A stretch of 64,000 nucleotides of DNA, from positions 1 to 64,000 of the forward strand of contig JAGCUY010000140.1 in NCBI GenBank assembly GCA_017962605.1. The letters run 5' to 3'. The DNA comes from Kiritimatiellia bacterium. Its GTDB lineage: Bacteria; Verrucomicrobiota; Kiritimatiellia; RFP12; JAAYLN01. Made by a program: the position numbers and the translations under genes. A model generated the notes under the pieces. It searched no databases. It had not been told where the DNA came from and was given only the letters and a program-made list of their open reading frames with translations. This document shows positions 58,551 through 64,000 of the stretch, piece after piece. Every line of letters starts with the position of its first letter. Position 1 is the first letter of the stretch.

Positions 58551-58922
58551 TTACCTGCCCGTATCGCCTGTTGCAATCGGAGTCTTTTCGCCGGCCTCGT
58601 TGACGCAGACGAAGGTGATGTCGGTGGAGAAGACAAGCTCCTCGTCGCGCGAGTCGATCTGGCGGCAATGGACATCGACATGGTAGGTGGTGGAAGTCCG
58701 TCCAACCGCGCTTCGCCGCGTCTCAAAGCGCAGCACAGCCTGAGGATGGACGCTCTTCTTGAACTTGACCTCGCTCATGCCCACCGTGACAAAGCGGAGC
58801 GTCGGGTAGTCCTCGCTCACCGCTATCCACGCGACCTCGTCCACCCACATCAGCATCTTCCCGCCGAAGAGGAAGCCGTAGTGGTTCATGTCGCCCGGCA
58901 TCACCAGCTTGTATGTCGTCAT
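58551..58922 (-). CDS. Acyl-CoA thioesterase (YciA-like hotdog fold)
   Basis: 123 aa, the normal size for a single hotdog domain. It hydrolyses acyl-CoA thioesters in the cytoplasm. The catalytic-site block PGDMNHYGFLFGGKMLMWVDEVAWIA (here quoted as NHYGFLFGGKMLMWVDEVA) has the N-x-x-G-x-x-F-GG pattern with the Asp, followed by VTVGMSEVKFKKSVHPQA and VDVHCRQIDSRDEELVFSTD. Its start overlaps the stop of the upstream kinase gene by 4 bases (ATGA), so the two are co-translated. Confidence 0.92.
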   Translation of the reverse strand: MTTYKLVMPGDMNHYGFLFGGKMLMWVDEVAWIAVSEDYPTLRFVTVGMSEVKFKKSVHPQAVLRFETRRSAVGRTSTTYHVDVHCRQIDSRDEELVFSTDITFVCVNEAGEKTPIATGDTGR

Positions 58923-59455
58923 CGTGTTGTCTCCTCTTCCAAAAGGCTGTCAACAGTTAGCAGAAAGTCACTTTCGATTAGCAGGATGTGTTCCCCGCTT
59001 TGCTCAAATCCTTCCCTGAAAGTGCGGTTGTCGGCCTTCAGGCGTTCAATAGTGCAGTCGCTGTCGTCAAGCCGAGATTCAATATCGGAGGCGTGCTTCT
59101 TGATTTCGGCGAAGTGCTTGTCAATGTAGGCGTCCGAAAAGGCAAGACAGACGAACCGTATCGAGGGCAGATATCTGTCATCGAAATCGCGCCGCCAGTC
59201 AAAGGGGATGTAGCAGCCCTCCACAATCAGATTCTGGCGGTTCTCGATGGCGGTCATGACAATTTCCCTGACGATGGGCCAGAGGTAGTCCGTCAGGGCG
59301 GCGTCGTCAAGGGGTGTAAGGGCCGTTTTTCCGCTTCGAATCAAGCCCATCTTCAAGTGGTCGATGGAGAGGTAGGGATACTTGAACTTCTCCAGCATCC
59401 GCTGGGCCAGGAAAGTTTTTCCCGAATGGGATGCGCCTGTTATCAGTATGACCAT
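58919..59455 (-). CDS. P-loop nucleotide kinase-like protein
   Basis: 178 aa. Walker A is GASHSGKT (7-14). LSIDHLKMGL resembles the substrate loop of small-molecule kinases, and NLIVEGCYIPFDWRRDF gives a Walker B-like strand. Family resemblance is to adenylate kinase-like and zeta-toxin-like P-loop enzymes that phosphorylate a small molecule; the substrate is not known. The C-terminal half is charged (SDIESRLDDSDCTIERLKAD). No antitoxin gene is adjacent, so a zeta toxin is unlikely. It overlaps the thioesterase gene by 4 bases. Confidence 0.75.
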   Translation of the reverse strand: MVILITGASHSGKTFLAQRMLEKFKYPYLSIDHLKMGLIRSGKTALTPLDDAALTDYLWPIVREIVMTAIENRQNLIVEGCYIPFDWRRDFDDRYLPSIRFVCLAFSDAYIDKHFAEIKKHASDIESRLDDSDCTIERLKADNRTFREGFEQSGEHILLIESDFLLTVDSLLEEETTR

Positions 59456-59490
59456 GATTTTCCTAGCGATGTGGAACGTTTCAAAGACCT

Positions 59491-59730
59491 CTAGGTCGGC
59501 ATCGACGACAATCTTGGGTGTGCGGTTTCAAACTCGAAAACGGACTCTTCCTCGTTTAGATGATAAATCGATGAGGCGTATGGTTTGGTCACAGCATTGA
59601 CCGCATCGGTTGCATAGCCTTGTCCCTGATATTCTGAAGCGAGCGTAAGCGTTGCCGGCGCGGGGCCCCCTTGGGCAAAAGCTGCCGCCGTTGCAAAGGC
59701 GGCAGCTGCGAATAGACAAGGTGCTTTCAT
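59491..59730 (-). CDS. Small secreted protein, unrecognised
   Basis: 79 aa. The first ~20 residues (MKAPCLFAAAAFATAAAFAQ) form a signal peptide. The mature 59 residues are polar with no motif (TLTLASEYQGQGYATDAVNA). It has no visible partner, lies between the kinase and the glutathione peroxidase genes on the same strand, and shows no clear ribosome binding site. It may be a true small exported protein or the truncated start of a longer gene, since the region after it contains no continuation in frame. Confidence 0.45.
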   Translation of the reverse strand: MKAPCLFAAAAFATAAAFAQGGPAPATLTLASEYQGQGYATDAVNAVTKPYASSIYHLNEEESVFEFETAHPRLSSMPT

Positions 59731-59795
59731 GCAGGCATTTCACCAAAGCGCTCGGAAAAACGAGCCGCTTTCATCGGAAATGGTCATATAGGAGA

Positions 59796-60338
59796 TCAGA
59801 GCAGCGTGGCGAGTACGGTGTCGATTTCCTCTGGCGTCGTCGTCGGGTGGAAGCGTTTGAGGATGTTCCCATCGCGGTCAATCAGGAACTTGGTGAAGTT
59901 CCACTCGATATCGCCAGGGGCCTCAGCGCCTTTGAGTCCGTGCTTGACGAGGAGGTCGCGAAGACCGGCAATGGCGGCTTCGGGCGCGTCATCCTTCGGC
60001 CGGGCGTTTTTGAGGAACGCGAAAATCGGGTCTGCACCGGGGCCGTTAACCTCGATCTTGGCAAGCTGGTCGAAGGACGTGTTGTACTTGAGCGCGCAGA
60101 ACTGGTGGATTTCGTCGTCGCTGCCGGGGGCCTGGTGACCGAATTGGTCGCAGGGGAAGTCGAGAATTTCGAGCCCGCGCTCGTGGTACTTGGCGTACAG
60201 TTTTTCGAGCCCCTCGTATTGGGGCGTGAATCCGCAGCCTGTGGCGGTGTTGACGATGAGCAGGACCTTGCCCTTGAGCGAGGCGAGGTCGAGGCTTGTT
60301 CCGTTGCGGCCCTTGGCCGTGAAGTCATGGATGGTCAT
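59796..60338 (-). CDS. Glutathione peroxidase-family thiol peroxidase
   Basis: 180 aa. NTATGCGFTPQYEGLE contains peroxidatic C35 (Cys, not selenocysteine). FPCDQFGHQAPGSDDEI and IEWNFTKFLIDRDG complete the catalytic tetrad (Gln, Trp, Asn). Bacterial members usually take electrons from thioredoxin and reduce hydroperoxides in the cytoplasm. AAGGAG lies 9 bases before the ATG and TGTGGTAAAAT is a good extended -10 at 60361-60369, so this gene, unlike many here, has a conventional leader. Confidence 0.94.
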   Translation of the reverse strand: MTIHDFTAKGRNGTSLDLASLKGKVLLIVNTATGCGFTPQYEGLEKLYAKYHERGLEILDFPCDQFGHQAPGSDDEIHQFCALKYNTSFDQLAKIEVNGPGADPIFAFLKNARPKDDAPEAAIAGLRDLLVKHGLKGAEAPGDIEWNFTKFLIDRDGNILKRFHPTTTPEEIDTVLATLL

Positions 60339-60360
60339 TGCGTTTTTCTCCTTGGCTATT

Positions 60361-60369
60361 ATTTTACCA
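60361..60369 (-). promoter_or_regulatory. Extended -10 promoter of the glutathione peroxidase gene
   Basis: Minus-strand GTGGTAAAAT, 22 bases before the ATG, with AAGGAG at 60348-60353 in between. Confidence 0.5.
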
Positions 60370-60396
60370 CACTGCGCACTCTTGCGGGTGCATATC

Positions 60397-61128
60397 TCAA
60401 TGTTTCAGCCATTGCTTGCGTTCGGCGGGCGCGAAGCGTTCGATGGCGTAGCGCAGGCTTGTGCGCGGAAGGGCGGACAAATGTTCGGAAAGAAAGGCGC
60501 GCAGGGCGTCGGCATCGCGCTTGCCGCACTCGCGCAGCATCCAGCCGACGGCCTTGTGCATCAGGTCGTGCGGATGTCCGAGGGCTGCTTCGCATTGACG
60601 GAAGGCAACGTCGAGCCGTCCTCTGCGGATGAACGTCAGTGTGGCGACGACAGCCACGCGGTTTTCCCAGAGCGAGGAAGACTTCGCAAGCGTGTCGAGC
60701 AGGGCGAGGCTGTCGGGAAGCGGCGCGGGGGCTGAGTCGAGCAAATACTGCCCGACAAGCGTCGGCGCGGAGCAATCGACCAGATCCCAGTTGTTCACAT
60801 GCCCCTGCCGCAATGCGGTGAGATAGGCGCGGTGGCATCTGGCGCGTTTGTCCTTCGGCAATGCCCGAAACTGCTCTACAAGGAGGAAGAGTCCGCATTC
60901 CCGCGCCTCGTGCCAGGGCGAGGCGAGGAGTGTCCGTATGGCCGAGGCGTCGGCGGACAGGCGATGCGCGCGGGCAATTGCCCGAATCTGCGGAACCATG
61001 ACGCCGAGGAAGCAGTCCCCTTCCCCATATTCTCCTGGGCCGGTTTTGAAGAAGCGCTGCAGCACAGCCGTCTTTTCAGGCGTGGCAACGGCGCGGAGTT
61101 CGCGGAGAATTGCTGAGGCGGAAGTCAT
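60397..61128 (-). CDS. DNA alkylation repair protein (AlkD-like HEAT-repeat glycosylase)
   Basis: 243 aa. AlkD proteins remove bulky or cationic alkylated bases such as N3- and N7-alkyl purines without flipping them. LQRFFKTGPGEYGEGDCFLGVMVP, here shown in part as KTGPGEYGEGDCFLGV, is the family hallmark at the N-terminus. HEAT-like helices follow (LLASPWHEARECGLFLLV, VNNWDLVDCSAPTLVGQYLL, SSLWENRVAVVATLTFI and LMHKAVGWMLRECGK). The conserved Trp and Asp of the binding cleft (NNWDLVD) are present. It lies 41 bases downstream of the XRE repressor gene, so it may be in its regulon. Confidence 0.92.
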   Translation of the reverse strand: MTSASAILRELRAVATPEKTAVLQRFFKTGPGEYGEGDCFLGVMVPQIRAIARAHRLSADASAIRTLLASPWHEARECGLFLLVEQFRALPKDKRARCHRAYLTALRQGHVNNWDLVDCSAPTLVGQYLLDSAPAPLPDSLALLDTLAKSSSLWENRVAVVATLTFIRRGRLDVAFRQCEAALGHPHDLMHKAVGWMLRECGKRDADALRAFLSEHLSALPRTSLRYAIERFAPAERKQWLKH

Positions 61129-61169
61129 CTCTGGATTATTTGTTGAAGTCTTTGACAGGATTTACAGGA

Positions 61170-61421
61170 TTATTTCCCTTCGTCCGCATAGACGCTCCTG
61201 TCAATTGGCACCGGCCCCATGCAGGCGCTGAAGAGGTCAAGCACCTGGTTCACCTTGTCCAGCCTAAGCGAGGACTTGCCCTGCTCCATCTCGCGCACAA
61301 AGCGCAAGCCGACGCCAGCGTAGTCGGCAAGCTGAACTTGCGTCCAACCCTGCTCGCGGCGCTTTGTCTTCACAAATGCTGCCAGACTGCACCCTTTCGG
61401 GTATGATTCAGTGTTCTCCAT
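61170..61421 (-). CDS. XRE-family HTH repressor (HipB-like)
   Basis: 83 aa. The helix-turn-helix is RREQGWTQVQLADYAGVGLRFVREMEQGK (residues ~21-49; the recognition part is YAGVGLRFVREME). The rest is a short dimerisation tail. This is the HipB-like group of XRE repressors. No hipA-type kinase gene is adjacent, so it seems an orphan. Three copies of a C-TTTC/ATATC-GGGTATA operator lie around its start, one inside the coding sequence, which strongly suggests autorepression. The AlkD-like gene follows after 41 bases containing a GACAGGATTTACAGGATT repeat. Confidence 0.85.
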   Translation of the reverse strand: MENTESYPKGCSLAAFVKTKRREQGWTQVQLADYAGVGLRFVREMEQGKSSLRLDKVNQVLDLFSACMGPVPIDRSVYADEGK

Positions 61422-61486
61422 GCGATTTCGCCCCTTTCGGGTATAAATTAAAATACAGCATCAAATACTATACCATATCGGGTATA
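61391..61486. promoter_or_regulatory. Three phased operators of the XRE repressor
   Basis: GGGTAT half-sites begin at 61399, 61439 and 61480, spaced 40 and 41 bases. Sites: ACCCTTTCGGGTAT (61391, in the gene), CCCCTTTCGGGTATA (61431, at the start) and the palindrome TATACCATATCGGGTATA (61469-61486). The layout resembles HipB operators (inverted GGATA/TATCC halves). Confidence 0.65.
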
Positions 61487-61576
61487 TTCAGTCAACCGTA
61501 TGGTGCTGGAACAATTAAGAACTTTGTCTTGGACTAGATTCACAGGATTGTTGAACTGGTCAAAAACAGATTAAGA

Positions 61577-61598
61577 AGCCGAGTGTGATAGCTCGGCT
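61577..61598. terminator. Stem-loop terminator between two minus/plus units
   Basis: AGCCGAG and CTCGGCT pair perfectly around an 8-base loop and are followed on the plus strand by TTTCT. It lies 4 bases after the stop of the minus-strand gene at 61602, so it could serve that gene, although the better T-run is on the plus side. Confidence 0.65.
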
Positions 61599-61601
61599 TT
61601 T

Positions 61602-62114
61602 CTACCTTTCACCTATCCTAACGAGATATGCGAGGTTCATTTCATAAAGGAAATTGATGATGTCCTGCTCTGAAACCTTCTTTTTCGGCATCAGTATGCG
61701 TCGCTCGTAAGGAGTTCCTTTGGAATTCGTCGCGCTTACCACAAAATACCTTTTTCCACTCCGAGTCTCAAAGGAAAACGCAGTGATGTTTGCTATGTTG
61801 ATTCGCGAAGAGGCGTTACCTCTCTGAAACATGACTCCTGAAGCAAATATGTGGATGCTTTGGGGACAGATGGCAATCACCAGTATACACAAAACAATCG
61901 CTTCTGGTGCGAGAATACCTCTGAAGACAATTCCCCATCCAAGTGTCGGCAGAAACGCCTTTGCGACGGACATGACGGCAATCGGCAAAACGATGCAATA
62001 AACCGCCATCCTCCAAAACGGGGGCATTTCTTTTTTGAAAAGGCGCAACTGCTCCTTGACATATTCGACACCCCAAGGCTCAGTCCACGCAATTTGTTTT
62101 GGGAAAAGGCTCAT
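61602..62114 (-). CDS. Unrecognised two-TM membrane protein
   Basis: 170 aa from the ATG at 62114; a TTG four codons upstream is a weaker choice. Two hydrophobic segments (MAVYCIVLPIAVMSVAKAFL and ILAPEAIVLCILVIAICPQS, ~35-90) are followed by a soluble C-terminal domain with beta-like stretches (INIANITAFSFETRSGKRYFVV at ~108-130, quoted in part). The plan is like that of the protein at 33473-34063. Such YcxB/PH-like membrane proteins have no known function. A stem-loop terminator follows the stop. Confidence 0.7.
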   Translation of the reverse strand: MSLFPKQIAWTEPWGVEYVKEQLRLFKKEMPPFWRMAVYCIVLPIAVMSVAKAFLPTLGWGIVFRGILAPEAIVLCILVIAICPQSIHIFASGVMFQRGNASSRINIANITAFSFETRSGKRYFVVSATNSKGTPYERRILMPKKKVSEQDIINFLYEMNLAYLVRIGER

Positions 62115-62317
62115 TGAACTATCCAATGCGAAAACCTAATGATTATGCTCCAAACTAACCAAAGATGCGGGATTGGAGATCATTTATCCTAATCAAATCA
62201 TGTCAATCCTGCCATATAGTTATAAAACAGCGCGTGGCGCAGTTGTGACCTCCTGTCGCAGGATGATGAATCTCTTTATCCGCCATTTTTATAGAATCTC
62301 ATTATTTCCCTTATCCG

Positions 62318-63250
62318 TTATATTCTCTCCAGTATCGACGGGATGAACATGGCGTCCATCTTGGTCACGGCGCAGTAATGGCGACCAAGGTCTTTGAGTG
62401 ACGCTCCGAAGTGGTAGAGTTCCGTGCCGTCGAGGATGAGGAAACGGTCGTGGAATATGCCAACGGCCTTGACTGTGAGCGTTGGATTCTGCTTGTTGAA
62501 CTTCTCAACAGCTGTTGGGGTCAGGAAATCCGATATGCACTTCTGCGTGGTTGCGACTGTCACATCAGCGCCGCCGCGCTTTTGCGAAAGGATGTCAAGG
62601 GTGATGTCGTCACAGTAGTTGTCCACAAGGACAATGCTCTTCGTCGCCTTTCGTACCAACTTCCGTGCAAAGGAGTAGGCGTCATAGTGTTTGCCATTGA
62701 AAAAGACCTTCTGCGGCGGAAAGTCGCCGCCATCCATCGCTTTGAAAATAATGTCGAACCGCTCCTCGTTGCGGGCTTGATCGGTAATCTGGCGGCGCTC
62801 CATAGTCTCTATCCGCAAAAGAAGCGGCGCAACCGACGCCAACGCCTTACGCATTGCGACAAAGGCGCGGGTTATGCGGACGCTGACTATCGCGGCGATG
62901 TCGCTTTTCAAAATGCTGGCGACCATAATGACGCCATGTTCACTGAAAGCCCTCATGGGAACAGTCGAGTGTTTTGCGCTCGCGAACCGGTCACAATTTG
63001 TGACCAGTTCCTCCTGTTCATCCTTTCCGAGCAAAAAGGAGAACTCCTTCGGGAAGCGGGCAAGATTGCGCTTGACAGCCTGATTCAAAACCTTTGTCTG
63101 AACCCCATAGAGCGCCGCCAAGTCGCGGTCTAGCATGACCTGGACACCGCGAATCGTGAAGATTCGCGACTTGATGTATGAATCGGTTGCATCACTTACG
63201 GCAATCGGCGGTTGTTCTGGGGAGATTACCGGTATTTCTTTATCGCCCAT
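62318..63250 (-). CDS. ORF6N-domain DNA-binding protein with PLD-like C-terminus
   Basis: 310 aa from the ATG at 63250 (GGGAG and AAGG upstream); 20 more open codons upstream cover the dispersed repeat. Residues ~25-115 are an ORF6N domain (IRGVQVMLDRDLAALYGVQT, KRNLARFPKEFSFLL), a phage- and plasmid-linked DNA-binding domain. A coiled middle follows. The C-terminal ~130 residues resemble a single phospholipase-D-like unit: FARKLVRKATKSIVLVDNY and FHDRFLILDGTELYHFGASL, where the H..R......D...GAS pattern replaces HKD. Proteins of this kind occur as accessory genes, often several per genome. Whether the PLD part is active is unclear. Confidence 0.85.
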   Translation of the reverse strand: MGDKEIPVISPEQPPIAVSDATDSYIKSRIFTIRGVQVMLDRDLAALYGVQTKVLNQAVKRNLARFPKEFSFLLGKDEQEELVTNCDRFASAKHSTVPMRAFSEHGVIMVASILKSDIAAIVSVRITRAFVAMRKALASVAPLLLRIETMERRQITDQARNEERFDIIFKAMDGGDFPPQKVFFNGKHYDAYSFARKLVRKATKSIVLVDNYCDDITLDILSQKRGGADVTVATTQKCISDFLTPTAVEKFNKQNPTLTVKAVGIFHDRFLILDGTELYHFGASLKDLGRHYCAVTKMDAMFIPSILERI

Positions 63251-63278
63251 GCCTTTTCTCCCATTTGAAATTGGACTT

Positions 63279-63372
63279 GGCCTTTGGCAACATTCGCACA
63301 TTGGCAACATTTCTCTTTTCGCGGTGCTTTCACGCCTTTTATTCTACTCGATTCACCCGACAAAAGCAAACC
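63279..63372. repeat. ~90-bp dispersed repeat, copy 2
   Basis: GGCAACATTCGCACATTGGC begins the copy of the element at 45243-45340; the homology continues for ~85 bases. It lies just upstream of the ORF6N gene, between it and the MATE gene. Confidence 0.75.
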
Positions 63373-63444
63373 CACAAGGCAAATGCGGGAAAGTTGCCAC
63401 ATTTGCCATTGCTTGGCAATGGTGGATGATGGCCTCGGCCTTAA

Positions 63445-64000
63445 TCAGCGGGTGAGGTTGCGGACCCACTTGTAGCGGCGGAAATGCAGATAGACCCACG
63501 GGAGCTTGCCGACCTCGTCGACGCAGGTGCATGCGTAAACCAGGACGGGGTGCCAGTGGAAGACAAAGGCGCCGAGGAAGGCGAGCGGCACGGCCAGGCA
63601 CCACATGCAGACGCCAAGGCTGTAGAAGTCAAAGAGTGTATCGCCGCCCGCCGTGAAGACGCCGTTGATGACGATGGTGTTGACGCACCGCCCGATCATG
63701 TAGAGGGAAAGGACGAGGAACATGTCGCGCAGCAGGGCGTGGGCGCCGTCTGTGAGCCTCATGTAGCGCAGGACGGCTGGCGCCGCCGCAAGCACCAGGA
63801 CCGCCGCGAGGAGGCCGACAAAGAGCGAGAGAACGCCCATGCGGTTGCCGTAGAGGCGGCCGCGCGCGAGGTTCCCGGCGCCTAGTTCGTTGCCGACGAC
63901 GACAACCGTCGCCGCCGCCATGCCGTCCGTGAGGCAGCAGAGGAGGTCGCGGACAACGGCGGCTGCCGCGTTCGCGGCGGCGGTGTCGGGGCCGAGATGG
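63445..64000 (-). CDS. MATE-family efflux transporter, C-terminal part
   Basis: At least 184 codons; the start lies beyond the window end. Membrane segments include LLAAVLVLAAAPAVL and FLVLSLYMIGRCVNTIVING, with CLAVPLAFLGAFVFHWHPVL near the end. MAAATVVVVGNELGAGNLARGRLYG contains the GxxLGAGxxxxAR motif that marks the start of the second MATE half (quoted in part as GNELGAGNLARGR). MATE pumps export cationic drugs or metabolites with Na+ or H+. The final HFRRYKWVRNLTR is typical of the family in gut anaerobes. About 190 bases separate it from the ORF6N gene. Confidence 0.88.
   Translation of the reverse strand, partial: HLGPDTAAANAAAAVVRDLLCCLTDGMAAATVVVVGNELGAGNLARGRLYGNRMGVLSLFVGLLAAVLVLAAAPAVLRYMRLTDGAHALLRDMFLVLSLYMIGRCVNTIVINGVFTAGGDTLFDFYSLGVCMWCLAVPLAFLGAFVFHWHPVLVYACTCVDEVGKLPWVYLHFRRYKWVRNLTR

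Noticed and set aside
58919-59455. Zeta-toxin gene
   Set aside because: The P-loop matches, but no antitoxin gene is adjacent and the downstream partner is a thioesterase overlapping by 4 bases.
61170-61421. HipBA toxin-antitoxin pair
   Set aside because: Only the HipB-like repressor is present; the next gene encodes an AlkD-like repair protein, not a HipA kinase.
1-64000. tRNA, rRNA, prophage or insertion-sequence transposase genes
   Set aside because: Looked for by eye; no cloverleaf-like sequence, rRNA segment, transposase or phage structural gene was recognised. A tRNAscan or Infernal run would be needed to exclude small RNAs.

Overview
The window is GC-rich bacterial chromosome and almost completely coding. 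The gene content suggests a gut-type member of the PVC group, most likely Kiritimatiellae/Lentisphaerae. The clues are two secreted DUF4838 proteins in a row, two GntR-headed sugar-responsive regulators with LacI-like sensor domains, a cytoplasmic GH39/GH78 pair, a large LamG-like secreted protein, and diaminopimelate-type MurE. This placement is inferred from protein families; there is no rRNA or tRNA gene in the window. About 50 real genes are present, mostly on the minus strand.

Layout. 1-5.2 kb: end of murE, rnhC, an outer-membrane-type protein, folD, a SpoU RNA methyltransferase, and folP on the opposite strand. 5.2-8.4 kb: polar amino-acid ABC transporter (binding protein, permease with an extra N-terminal domain, ATPase). 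8.5-12.3 kb: GH10 enzyme, a plant-like glucuronokinase and a divergently transcribed rmlB. 12.3-28.7 kb: carbohydrate region with two regulators, MarC, GH78 rhamnosidase, GH39, two DUF4838 proteins and a three-module LamG-like protein. 28.7-33.5 kb: repeat-rich segment with a DUF234-type ATPase, EF-G and a hairpin-rich 433-bp element bounded by inverted repeats. 33.5-41.7 kb: unrecognised membrane or secreted proteins, a beta-lactamase-fold hydrolase, an AAA_14/DUF4143 ATPase and a metallophosphoesterase. 41.7-48.5 kb: phosphatase, peroxiredoxin, D-2-hydroxyacid dehydrogenase, a radical SAM/small-peptide cassette, flavodoxin-fold enzymes, a DUF362 protein and an SDR. 48.7-55.6 kb: a complete four-gene Wadjet (JetABCD) plasmid-defence operon with overlapping genes. 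55.6-64 kb: flavin reductase, patatin, cupin, flavodoxin, thioesterase, P-loop kinase, glutathione peroxidase, AlkD-like protein, an XRE repressor with three phased operators, an ORF6N protein and a MATE transporter running off the end.

Two themes cut across the window. First, gaps are filled with short tandem repeats (7-8 bp units based on GTTCCCC, GTGTGAAA, CATGTCG, CTAGGGA and CGACTTT) resembling cyanobacterial STRRs, plus 23-bp tandem repeats and dispersed CAACATT/CCAAT motifs. One set sits in frame inside a DUF4838 gene. Second, many promoters have a (TG)GTATAAT-type -10 box only 6-10 bases before the start codon, which suggests leaderless mRNAs. In two cases such a box precedes a small upstream ORF whose stop overlaps the main start as ATGA.

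The Wadjet operon is the clearest known defence system. The best candidates for something undescribed are the radical SAM/peptide cassette, the inverted-repeat element at 32997-33429, the spreading STRRs and the coupled leaderless leader ORFs.
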